Below, in pieces: positions 29,045 to 38,237 of a stretch of 45,000 nucleotides of DNA. The DNA is from Prorocentrum cordatum (lineage: Eukaryota > Sar > Dinophyceae > Prorocentrales > Prorocentraceae), in the NCBI GenBank assembly GCA_963575745.1, contig CAUYUJ010014172.1:705001-750000 (forward strand). The letters are read 5' to 3'. The notes under the pieces are model-generated. The model had not been told where the DNA came from, made no database searches, and was given only the letters and a program-made list of their open reading frames with translations. Position 1 is the stretch's first letter. Each line of letters opens with the position of its first letter. The translations under genes were made by a program, and so were the position numbers.

Positions 29045-29640
29045 GCGACAGTTTCACGGGTGGAAGGGGGGTGGTTTTCCAAATGTGGCTCTCGCCTGAG
29101 CGCCGCGCACTTTCGTTTTAAGTGCTTCCCGCAGTTGCACGGATAGAGGGCGGCTCCATTTGCAAACCTTGGCTGCCTCCATTGCGCCGTGCACATTCGT
29201 CCCGCATTGTTGAATGGTTTCACGGATGGAAGGGGCGTCGTTTTCAACATGTGGCTCTAACATGGACGCCGCTCACATTCGTTCTAAAGGTTTGCAGAAA
29301 TTTCCAGGATGGAGAAGGGGGATCATTTCTCCTTCAGACAGTGGTGTTCGCCTTAGTGCCGCTTGAATTCGTATTACAACCTACGATGATTTCACGGGTG
29401 GAGGGCAGCTCCTTCTCGAAATGTGGCTCTCCCTCAGATCCTCGCACGTGCTCGGTCTAACAGGTCGTTACCGTTTCACGGACGGAGGTCGGATCTGTTT
29501 CAGCATGTGGCTCTCGCCGTAGAGACGCGCGCACGTCGTCCTCAAAGCTTGCGATATCTTCACGGACGGAGGGCGGCGCCGTTCCAACATGTGGCCGCTG
29601 CCGTGAAAGTCCGCACGGGCTCCACGGATGTGGGGCAGTG
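29045..29640 (+). repeat. 83-84-bp satellite, plus-oriented block
   Basis: The core TTTCACGG(A/G)TGGA(G/A)GG, then GTT(T/C)CAACATGTGGCTCTCGC and CGCGCAC(A)TTCGT. The CACGG or variant position falls at 29055, 29138, 29221, 29304, 29393, 29477 and 29561: spacings of 83, 83, 83, 89, 84 and 84. More divergent copies follow near 29704, 29797 and 30138. Frames are broken in all units. Confidence 0.8.
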
Positions 29641-30435
29641 CGGCTTCGAATGGAGGTTCTCGCTGCAAAAGGCACCCGCACTCGTGTTCCAATGAGGCGC
29701 TGAGCAGGATGGAGGTCCTGACTTTTTCAAAAGGGAGCTTTCGCATGAAACCCCGTGGACTTTCCGGACCCAAAATTTCGACGCACGTAGCGCTGAACGG
29801 ATCCATGGCGGACCTAGTTGAAAAAAGGAGCTGTCGCTTGAGGCGAGGCGAGGCGAGGCGAGGCGACTCCCAGTTCGCCCGTGAGGGCGGCCGCGCGCGG
29901 GGCTGGGAGTGGGCGCCGGGGCGCCGCTCATTCAGTCAAGGGTAGACCTGTCTCTGTTTGTACGGTGCACATAACCGTCCTCCAATTGTGACCACAAGTT
30001 GCTGTCCGACGTAAGCGTTTGCCAATTATCCCCACGTGTTGTGTGAATAAGCTCTGTCACCTGGTTGAAAAAAAGGAGCTGTCGCTTGAGAGTTCCTCGA
30101 AGTTCATGACCGCTGGGGTACACTTGTGCAACCTTTACACGGATGGGGGGCAGGCCTTCTTCGAAACGGGGGTATGGCTGGAAACCGCACTGAACAGCAT
30201 AATCATTGTTTGTGTATTGGTCCTCGGGTGCGCGCCAGAATTTTCAAGGGAGTCTCTTTGCGAAACAGTGTCCTCGACAAAATGGCAGACCCAACTGTGC
30301 TGGTCTTTCAAGAAGGGGGCAGAGGGGGGCACTTCTTGTAGTGAGGAGGAGGACTTGTAGGGGCGCATGAGGGAGGCACTTAGGACGGAAGGGTGTACTG
30401 CAGGATCGTTTACGCATCTTTGGTTTGCTCTGGTC
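29641..30435. other. Worn satellite copies, no recognised gene
   Basis: Includes a repeated GGTTGAAAAAA(A)GGAGCTGTCGCTTGAG unit (29817 and 30063), a (GAGGC)n minisatellite at 29840-29866, and short ORFs only. Confidence 0.5.
29840..29866. repeat. (GAGGC)n minisatellite
   Basis: Five consecutive GAGGC pentamers. Confidence 0.9.
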
Positions 30436-30542
30436 CTCCTCCTCCTCCCCCTCCCCCTCCCCCTCCCCCTCCCCCCCCTCCTCCTCCTCCTCCTCCTCCT
30501 CCTCCTCCTCCTCCTCCTCCTCCTCCTCCTCCTCCTCCTCCT
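30436..30542. repeat. CCTCCC then (CTC)n tract
   Basis: CCCCTC hexamers (about 30447-30475) followed by about 22 CTC units. Leu-, Pro- and Ser-run ORFs are artefacts. Confidence 0.9.
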
Positions 30543-31820
30543 CTGCACACCGTTTTCTTTTCCGCCCTCTTCGTGGAACGCCGCGGTCTTTGCTGCGCCA
30601 GCCCCCCCCGCTTGGGCCGCGACGGTAGGGGGATGCCACCTGTCGCCGGGGCGGCAAGAAGGGGAGCTCCCGCCTCACGGCAGAGAGCCAGCGCACGGGC
30701 GCCCAAGACGATCTCGTCTGGGCCTGGTGCTACACTGGGCCATTGGAGGGGATCAACGGCGATCTGACAGCCGGGGACGCCGCCAAAATCGCACCTGGCC
30801 CTGCGGCCTGTCGGCCAGGGCCCAGGGCCCTCCGGCGGCAATGCCCGGGCCTCCACAGACCCAGTTAAGCTTCCGGCTGGGATGACTGCGTTGCCAGTGC
30901 TTTTCTAGATGGATGACAGGAGAAGACAGGGCAACTCCATGTGCAGAAGCCCACGCATGGGAAATCCAACCCTCCCGGGGCCCACCCACCCCCACCGGCC
31001 GCACCGGCTCATTCCCATCACTGGGGGGGTTCAGACCCAAGACCCCTCGCCTCGATCTGCGAAAGGAGGCACAAGGGGAGCCGCGAAGAGGGGGGACATG
31101 GGAGCGGGAGGGAGACCTGACACTGCGCAGCGGTGCTCCCAGCGGCAGACCATGTCTACCGCCTCTGCCGCAGTTTCCAGCGAGCTAGCGCCAAGGAGCC
31201 AGCGCGCCCGCTGGCCCGCCTGGTCCGGGGGCTCCATCGCGGCCGAGGAGCTTCACCGAATCAAAGGAGGCTCGCCTGGAAACGGCGCGGGGAAGTGCGA
31301 GGATACCTCCAGTGAGGCCCCGCAGCAGGCAAATCTGCACTGTGGCAGCGCTCATCTGGAAAGCCCGCTGCAGAGCAAGGCGCGCCCAAGCTCGCACTGC
31401 GTCAACTGCGCACCTAGCATGCTCGAGGCTGGGACCCCACGACGACTGCCAGAAGTGGGGGGTCAATGCGCCTGGCTGCTCCAGGCCCATGTTTGCTCGC
31501 TGCCCAGCGCGTCTCGGGCCCGCTTGCCACACCTCGTCGGCGCGGGTGCGCCGCCGAGCTGCCGCCTGCTGCCTGCGCGCGGGGGGGCCTTGCTCCGAAG
31601 GGCACGAATGACTCCGCAACTACTGCCCCCCCTCCCCCTCCACGAGCCTGGCGCTGCCTCCGCCAAGCGACAGAACGCCCGGGCCAGCTCAGGTCGAGGA
31701 GACCTACGCGATCCCCAGATTCCACCATGAGCGCCATCGCCGTGTACTCCTGGTCCGTCCCAGCTGCCTATTCCACCCAAGCTGCAGGAGAAGCAATCCT
31801 CGGGACAGCGGCCCAGTGAG
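30543..31820. other. No recognised gene
   Basis: GC-rich with ORFs on both strands. Minus-strand stretches such as ARLALQRAFQMSAATVQICLLRG (about 31480-31400) look protein-like and may be the downstream, frame-shifted continuation of the ORF at 31821-32593. No domain recognised. Confidence 0.4.
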
Positions 31821-32593
31821 TCAAGACAAGCAGCGGCCTTGGGTGCGGCCGGCCTCCGCGCACGCCCGCAAGCGGGCCTGTGCCAGGGGCCCTCCGTCTC
31901 GGCCCATGCTCAGCCAGTGGCAGGAGTCGACGAAATCAATGCCCCGCACCGGCTGGGCGTCCCTCGCGATCTGCACACAATGGCCGCGTGAGGAAGCTGT
32001 AAACGGGATGTCTTGCACGAAAGGCCGCGTTCCTGCACTGGTCCCCGTCGTGACGCCCGCCATGGCCACGCGGACCGCATCCGTGAACGCGCTGGCCAAG
32101 TGTTCCCATGTCGCACTGGCTGCCAAGAGTACGCACCACTGGTCCACACCTTCGCTCCACAACTCGTCCACGTCCCACGGGCCCCGGGCTGCTCGGTACG
32201 CGTGCAGCGCGTCCAAGGCCAGGTCCAGGCCAATCCATAGGCCCGCCCACTGCTGCAGGTCTTCCGCCTTAGCGGATGTGGCGAGGCATGAGAGCACTGG
32301 GCTGAGCTTCCGACCCTCCGGCGCCCCTACCTGGGGCTGGATGACTCGGTGTCTGCATCTATGCGTCATGACCTGAGTGGTTGAGCCCGAAAGCATCGCA
32401 ACCAGCTGGAGCCACCCCTGGCCTGTGATGGCAGCGCGCAGGCCCGCTGCGACGAATGCATCTCGCACGTCTTGGGAGTCGAGTGCCTCCGCCTCGTTCG
32501 ATTGAACTTCCGCTGCTGGACGGTCTGGGTTGGCGCAGAGGTTGTAGCATTCGAGGTCGAGCAGGGACGCCTCGAGGCGGCGTTCGCCGCACG
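31821..32593 (-). CDS. Unrecognised ORF, about 257 codons, likely once coding
   Basis: Open on the minus strand from a stop near 32594 to TGA at 31823. The first in-frame Met is at 32468, giving 215 codons; upstream codons (ERRLEASLLDLECYNLCANP) look equally protein-like, so the true start or exon edge may be further 5'. Composition is balanced. Recognisable stretches include DVRDAFVAAGLRAAITGQGW, WAGLWIGLDLALDALHAYRAARGPWD (split across two windows), DQWCVLLAASATWEHLASAF and SRGHCVQIARDAQPV. These read as amphipathic helices; no catalytic motif was seen. An antisense ORF of 186 codons covers the same DNA but is a shadow. It may be an exon of a host gene or an accessory ORF of a retroelement. 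Confidence 0.45.
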
Positions 32594-32800
32594 AACCTCA
32601 GCCTCCGTGAAGGCCTCCTGAGAGGGCGGCCTGGTGCCGTTGAGCCCACAACTGCCACAGCTCATGTAGTCACAACGGCCCTTTGAGCTAAGATGGTCTA
32701 GCGATATCCTTTTTGTTCCTCTTCCCAGGCCCTCTTCCCTTCGGGGAGGGGTACCCTCCCCCTCCTCTCGCTGGCGACTTGTGTGGCGCCCCACGATCGG
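32594..32800. other. No recognised feature
   Basis: Possible upstream remainder of the ORF at 31821-32593 in another frame (AEVRAANAAS), then sequence leading into phased repeats. Confidence 0.35.
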
Positions 32801-33350
32801 CCAGAGCACCCAAGGTGGCTCCAAGAGGGCCTCCAATGTTCCAAGATGGCCCCCAAGATGGATCAGTATAGCCGAGTATGGTTCAAGATAGCTTGAGACA
32901 TACCTCCCAAAGGCCCGACAAGGGCCACAAGACGGTTCCACGTGCTCTCGGAGCCCTCTCAGGACCCATCCAAGAAGTCTAAATCATCAAGAACCATAGG
33001 ACAATCTATGATGGCTGACTTCTCGCCGTTTCGCTTTCGATGCGCTTTTCTGATGGCCCCAACATGGCCCACGGAAGACCCAAGCGGGATCCACGAGGCC
33101 CCCTGGACGGCCTCAAGAGCGCCCAAGATCGGCCCAAGTGCGCCCCAAGAGGAGATGTTGATGGACCCAGGAGACAGGGCAAATTGGGACCACATCCCTT
33201 TTGACCGATGGCCTCCAAGATGGCCCCAAGAGGCTCCCCTTGGCTCCCAGGAGACCCCCAAGAGGGCTCCAAGAGGGTCCCAAGACCCCCCAAAAAAGCC
33301 ACAAGAGAACCCCGAGATACCTCAAAGAGTCCCAACAGGGCTCCAAGAGG
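32800..33350. repeat. Helically phased AAGA-GGCCC array (plus polarity), interrupted
   Basis: CCAAGAT(G)GCC, CCAAGAGGG and CCCAAGA motifs recur at about one helical turn in 32805-32940 and 33080-33350. The interruption (32941-33080) contains TTTCGCTTTCGATGCGC and TTTTCTGATGGCC, related to spacers in the other arrays. Confidence 0.7.
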
Positions 33351-33364
33351 CGATTTCGAAGTCT

Positions 33365-33545
33365 CTATCCTCGTCCTCGCTGTCCTCCTCCTCCTCCTCG
33401 TCCTTGTCCTTGCCCTTATCGTGTTCCTTTTCCCCTTCCTCTTCTTCCTCGTCGTCGCGGTCGTTGTCGTCATCGTCCTCCTCCTCCTCCTCCTCCTCCT
33501 GCTCCTCTTTCTCCTCCTCATCATCCTTCTCCTCCTCCTTCCCTC
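33365..33545. repeat. CTC/GTC/TCC pyrimidine tract
   Basis: TCCTCGTCC and CTCCTC repeats directly following a phased array, as also happens at 35428. Confidence 0.85.
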
Positions 33546-33812
33546 GCCCCCACGCGGGCCCCCGGGATGGCCCGACGAGGCTCTCCAAGGCCAACCCCTT
33601 GCTCCAAGAGATCTCTCTGTTCACCCTGGTTGCCCGCTTTGTTTCAAGTCATGTCTCTTCGTCCGTTTCCCCGCCAACTGTCATGGGCATGGTTTCTAAA
33701 TGGGGTGGTGGTGATACGTAAAGCGTGAAGAATGAATTCGCTCCCTGCCGTTTCCCGAACTCAGGGCTAGCACGCGGACGCCGACGTACTCTGCGTTTTC
33801 CCCGGGATTATC

Positions 33813-33895
33813 ATTATGATCCGCCGCCGCGCTCTAAGGCACTGAGTGAAGTGTCCCTGGGTCCATTAAAGTCGCCTGCACCGAGGATTGCAATA
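33813..33895 (-). pseudogene. LINE endonuclease scrap with GDFN motif
   Basis: A short minus-strand frame reads SIAILGAGDFNGPRDTSL before a stop. The ILGAGDFN-xx-x-D pattern matches the catalytic Asp-Asn motif of the LINE and exonuclease III-like endonuclease fold. Only about 27 codons are convincing and no other endonuclease motif was found nearby, so this is a tentative fragment. If real, it differs from the endonuclease at 13067-13747 in keeping the Asp. Confidence 0.35.
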
Positions 33896-34169
33896 CTGTC
33901 TTAGAGGCCAAGGTCCTGAAGTCTGGAGCCTTCTGGATATGGTGATTGCTCGTGTTTGGGGTCAGTCGCGTGACTTTTCCCGAAGGCCACACGGGAGCAG
34001 CTCGGGGCATACAATTCCAGAGGTCTTGGTTCGCGTCACTTTTCCAGGAGCCACAAGGATAACCCGAAAGACCGTCATGAAGCCTTCTTGGGCGCCTCTT
34101 GGGCCTCCTTGCAAGCACTGGTAGCTCGTCCAATCCGCCAACATCTTCGAAATCCATTCACTGTTTGTC

Positions 34170-34440
34170 CTAGGAGCGTCCAAGATAGCCAAAGATGTCC
34201 CCAAGATCGCCCCGAGACGGACCAATAGCACCCAATAAGTGCCCAAGAAGCCCCCAAGACAGCCCCAAGAGGGGGAATGCGAACTGACATTTCGAGCCCC
34301 CTGCCCCACGATGACTCCAAGATCCCCCCAGAGGCCCCCGAGGCACCCCCAAGAGAACCCAAGAGGCCTCCAAGACCCCAAGGGCACCCAGTAAGCCCCC
34401 AAGAGGCTTCCAATAGCCTTCCAAAACGCATCCTCGGATA
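34170..34440. repeat. Helically phased AAGA-GGCCC array (plus polarity)
   Basis: CCAAGAT(A/C)GCC and CCAAGAGGCC motifs recur at about 10-11 bp. A spacer GGGAATGCGAACTGACATTT at 34273-34292 resembles spacers at 7221 and 42698. Confidence 0.75.
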
Positions 34441-34469
34441 CACCATGATGTATCCAAGAGGCTTCCGAC

Positions 34470-34509
34470 ACACGCACACACACAACCACAAACACACACA
34501 CACACAGAC

Positions 34510-34540
<31 letters not shown>

Positions 34541-34545
34541 ATACA
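34470..34545. repeat. (CA)n microsatellite
   Basis: CACACA with occasional AACC or GA interruptions. Confidence 0.9.
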
Positions 34546-34689
34546 CAAGCACGGTGGCGGGATGAGCCAAATGCCACAAGATCCGCCGCCCCCCGTTGAT
34601 GTATCACAAGGGTGCCTGGCGTGCTAGATCCTACCGTTTTGGGTTTTTGATCTTCTCCAGTAAACTCCCTCTGGGGCTTCAGCGCATGC

Positions 34690-34970
34690 CGTCGGCCACG
34701 CAGAAGGGGCCACAAAGCGGCCTGAACGTGCACAAACAATTCTCCAAAGCGGCTCAACATGGCCTCCAAGAGCCCAAGATGGTCTCCAAGTTCGCCCAAG
34801 ATGGTCTAAGATGGCCTCCAAGACGGCCCAAGAGGGTCCCAGATGCCTACGTCCGCCCAAGAAGCCTCCTAGACGGCCCGAGACGGCTCCAAGAGGCCCC
34901 CAAGAGGGCTCCAAGACGGCCCAAAAGGCATCCAAGAGGTCCTCCAGGAGGGCCCGAAGAGGCGAGCATC
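34690..34970. repeat. Helically phased AAGA-GGCCC array (plus polarity)
   Basis: AGA positions in the cleanest part: 34809, 34821, 34831, 34841, (34851 weak), 34860, 34871, 34881, 34892, 34903, 34914, 34925, 34935, 34946 and 34958. That is 149 bp in 14 steps, or 10.6 bp per step. Confidence 0.85.
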
Positions 34971-35019
34971 ATTGATCTGTTCGGTTTTTGACAGATGTTG
35001 GCATTTGCTCCATTTCGGC

Positions 35020-35300
35020 CTTCTGACGGCCCCAGACGGCCCAAGAGGCCCCCAAGATCGCCCCCAGAGAGCCCAAGAGGCCTCCAAGATGGCCCCAGGA
35101 CGGGGTCAGAAGCCCCCAAGACGGCCCACAGGGGGGCCTAAGAAAGCCCAAGAAGGCTCCATGACGGCCAAGAAAGCCTCCAAGATTGCCCTGAATCGCC
35201 CCACGAGGGCCCCAAGACGGTCCAGAGAGGCCCCCAAGACGGCTCCCGACGGCGTCAGACGGCCCAGGAACGCCCTAAGACGGCCAAAGATGCCCCGAAC
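35020..35300. repeat. Helically phased AAGA-GGCCC array (plus polarity), cleanest block
   Basis: AGA or its TGA/AGG variants fall at 35024, 35034, 35044, 35055, 35066, 35076, 35087, 35097, 35108, 35119, 35130, 35141, 35151, 35162, 35171, 35183, 35192, 35204, 35215, 35225, 35237, 35248, 35257, 35266, 35278 and 35288. That is 264 bp in 25 steps, or 10.56 bp per step. A weaker continuation runs to about 35410. Confidence 0.9.
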
Positions 35301-35427
35301 AAGACCCCAAAGGCCCCGAAGAGGCCGAAGGAGACCCCCCAAAGGCGGCCAAGAGGCTCCCAGGAAGCTCCCAGGATACCTCGAGAACGCCCCAAGAAGC
35401 GACCAAGAAGTCTACGCCTCCTTTTTC

Positions 35428-35462
35428 TCCTCCTCCTCCTCCTCCTCCTCCTCCTCCTGCCC
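35428..35462. repeat. (TCC)n tract
   Basis: About 11 TCC/CTC units directly after a phased array. Confidence 0.9.
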
Positions 35463-35559
35463 CTCCTGATCTTCGTCCTCGTCCTCCTCCTCCATTTTCC
35501 TTCTTCTCTTCATTCTCCTCTTCCTCACGTGTTCCCCGAAGGGTTTCAACGACGGCTGG

Positions 35560-36118
35560 GGGAACAAATGACCCGGTAGCTTGGCCAAGCTCTAGCCCAA
35601 CTTTCGGCCACATGGGCGTTTCCAAAGAGGCAGAGGGCGGCGGTGATTCGCCGTAGGCGTCTTCGATGATTGCCCTGGAGTAGTCAGATCTCCACCTCCG
35701 GCCCAAACCGCTGACTCAACGCCCTCATGGCCAGGAGAGCGAGGACAGTCTGGATGTGGCCACCCAGGACAACCGCATGCGGGATGCCGCGGCAGCGCGC
35801 TCCGCGGCGAATCTGGCAGAGGCCCCTCTGGAAGTCCTCTAAGCTGAACGCCTTTGTCGGGGTCCACGATGACAGGTCTCTCGGTGCTAGGCCGTGCATG
35901 TCCTTGACCTCTGCATCAAATTTCGCACTGGGGCCTCCAGCCCACTCCCCAGACACCAGCGGCGCGTCTCGCCCAGGTGTGTGCCGCGCCTCCCACCACG
36001 GCCGGGGGCCCCACACAGGAGGCACCTGGCTTGACCCGGAAAGGCCCAGCACGGGTCCGGAGGTGCGCTTTTTTTGAGCGGACGCAGGGTAGTTAGCTCC
36101 CTGCGGCGGAGGTCTCAC
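35560..36118 (-). pseudogene. Possible RT fragment of a third retroelement family
   Basis: A minus-strand frame of 144 codons from 36118 ends ALSQRFGPEVEI at a stop (35684). A second frame starting within the overlap continues RSDYSRAIIEDAYGESPP and LELGQATGSFVPPAVV. Joined by a frameshift, the order R-F-G-x-E-V then x-D-Y-S-R-A resembles the lead-in and motif A of some dinoflagellate RTs. The upstream part (FDAEVKDMHGLAPRDL, SLEDFQRGLCQIRRGARCRG) is protein-like but unrecognised. No Y-x-D-D box was found; downstream sequence turns into microsatellite and phased repeats. A host exon is the main alternative. Confidence 0.35.
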
Positions 36119-36245
36119 CAGGGAGGCGCCAGTGGGCTGAACGCGCTGAACTCGGCACTCGCTGCTGCCAATGCGCTGAGCCCTCCCCCTCCCCCATCCG
36201 TCCCACTATTCCTCAGGCTTCCCGCTCCTCCCCGGTCCCTCTCAA

Positions 36246-36335
36246 CGAGCATGGCCGTAGGATGGGGTATCACCGTACCTCCACTACACTACATCCTTGA
36301 CACCCGTCATGACGGCATCAATTACCACCCCACGA
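36246..36335. repeat. 90-bp direct repeat, copy 1
   Basis: GGCCGTAGGATGGGGTATCA, then CCGTACCTCCAC and GACGGCATCAATTACCA. It is a diverged copy of 37317-37405, 1071 bp away in the same orientation. Confidence 0.6.
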
Positions 36336-37316
36336 TATTCTCCCCTTCGAGGCCGTGAACAGGATGCATTCCCTGCCAATTGGCTGTGCCTGTCAACTTC
36401 AGTTCTCCTATGCGCCTTGTCACTTGGGCCACCCCTCGCCTGTTCACCTGCCACCATTGGGATGCTGAAGGACTCTCCCCGGGCCACTGCGGTGTCGCTC
36501 ATGCGGCCGTCCTCTTCGCACCCCGCCCGCTCGGGTGACGGGTCAACCATTGCTGCTGTGGCGGAGCCTATGCGGTCGGCCCCGCTCAAGGACGGGCGTA
36601 CCAACTCAGACTCGGGAGTGAAAGCCCGCCAGCCTCCCGCACCATCCGCCTTCATTGTGCGGGCATTTTGGGCACTCCCCAACACCTCCCCCCCTCCTCT
36701 GTGGTTTTCCGTTCCCGTTTTTGCCACAGCCTCAAATCCAAAATCATCCCTGCCAGGACTACCCGCCTCCCCCTCGCGACCTCGGGCCACTCCCCCGTTG
36801 CAGTCATGAATGGGTGGCCGGTGCACCAGCACAAAAGCACGTCACAGGAGAATGAGTGAGTACGTGAGGCATGCATCATGCACCGCCTACTGGGATTTGT
36901 TCAGATCGTGCCTCGGCCGTCCCCCTTGGCACTGGCCCCCGCCCTTCGAGCCCCGGCCACCCTCCCCGTCCTCTGCTCCCCCTGTTCTTCTCCCCCTCTT
37001 CCCCTCCATCTCCTTGCCTCTCCCACCCCCGCCCTCCTTCCCTCGAAAGTTCAAAACTGCATCACTCTCATTGGCAACTGCGGCCATATAGATGTCAACA
37101 CCTCCCTGCCCCTCCTCCTTCTCGGGCTCCCCGCTTTCACGTCCCCCGCCTCAGGATCCGAGGTGGCTCCTCCCGACAAAGGACCGCCAACAGGCCTCGC
37201 ACACCTTGCAGCTTCCATCATAGGAGCTGCGTGGGCTGCGTGGGTTCCCGCCCCCATGGCTGCACGATTACTCTTAACACAAGGCCTCCAAAAGACACTA
37301 GCGGGGACCTCGGCCA
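36336..37316. other. No recognised gene between direct repeats
   Basis: C/T-rich on the plus strand. Long ORFs on both strands (up to 182 codons) lack motifs and coexist in opposite frames, so none is preferred. Confidence 0.4.
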
Positions 37317-37405
37317 ACGAGGACGGCCGTAGGGAAGGGTGCCGCCGTACCTCCACCTTATCACAACCTTGCCGACTATGGTGATGGCGTCAATCGCTAG
37401 CCATG
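37317..37405. repeat. 90-bp direct repeat, copy 2
   Basis: GGCCGTAGGGAAGGGTGCCG, then CCGTACCTCCACC and GATGGCGTCAATCGCTA. Same order as copy 1. Confidence 0.6.
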
Positions 37406-37472
37406 CCGTGTTCCTCATCGTCCTTTGCCTTCTCCACGCCAACCATCCCCCGCTCCTCCCTGTCGTGGCCCC

Positions 37473-38237
37473 TGGGCTTTTCGGGTCATTCCTCGGCTCT
37501 CCAGCGGCCGTTCGGGACGACCGGGGCACCCCAGGAACGCTCTCGGCGTGGCGCAGCTGCCCGAAAGCATCCCGAGGCTGGAAAACCGCCGAGCACCTGC
37601 GCAAACGTCCGAACACCTCGAGCCTCGAGCACGAAACCTCCACCCGCCCCTTCCTCCCTCCCCCCCTCCCTCCCTCCCTCCCCCCCCCTCCCTCCCTCCC
37701 TGCGGCGGCGGCAGCGGCGGCGAGCACGCGGCAGCGCCCCTCTGCCAGGCGGGGGGCGGGCGGCGTGGCGCCCGCGGCACGTGGCCCGCCGCGCGCCGCG
37801 CGGTGCGCCCGGCGCAGAGCGGGGCACCGCGCCCCCGGCAACGCGTGGAGAGGAGGAGGGAGGAGGGGGGGGGGGGCGAGGAGGAGGTACCGGGTTCGAG
37901 GTTCGAGGTTCGAGGTTCTCCGACGTTTCCGTGCTCGTCGAGCTTCGAGGTTCCGGACGTTCGAGGCTTGAGGTTTCGGGCTCGAGGTTTCGGACGTTCT
38001 AGGCGCGCTGCGGCTCGAATTCGCTGCCGCGGCCGCCGCCGCAGGGAGGGAAGGGAGGGAGGGAGGATCTGGGGATGTTCCGGGTTCGAAGTTTGAAGTT
38101 TTCGGACGTTTCCGTAGATTTCGGCTTGCTTCCAGCCTCGGGGTGCTTTCCAGCAGCTGCGCCACGCCGAGGGCGCTCGAGGACGCCGGATCGTCCCGAA
38201 CAGCCGCCAGAAAGCCGAGTTGTGACCCGAAAGCCCG
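37473..38237. mobile_element. Foldback element, about 765 bp with 230-250-bp terminal inverted repeats
   Basis: The left arm (37473-37728) begins GGGCTTTTCGGGTCATTCCT and the right arm (about 38010-38237) ends with the inverted complement TGACCCGAAAGCCC. Matches run through CTCGGCGTGGCGCAGCTGC, CCCGAGGCTGGAA and ACGTCCGAA, then a CCTCCC stretch opposite GGGAGG, and finally TCCCTGCGGCGGCGGC. Inner sequence (37729-38009) has a TTCGAGG tandem repeat (about 37890-37980). ORFs up to 315 codons cross it in both directions but are unrecognised, and no transposase was seen. Probably non-autonomous. Confidence 0.75.

Noticed and set aside
29045-29640. Regular repeat spacing as a CRISPR array
   Set aside because: Units of 83 bp diverge along their whole length with no conserved repeat and unique spacer pattern, and the genome is eukaryotic.
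31816-32376. 186-codon plus ORF
   Set aside because: It is a shadow of the better minus-strand ORF at 31821-32593.
36284-36832. 182-codon minus ORF and the opposite 170-codon plus ORF
   Set aside because: Both are open over the same DNA with no motif; no reason to prefer either.
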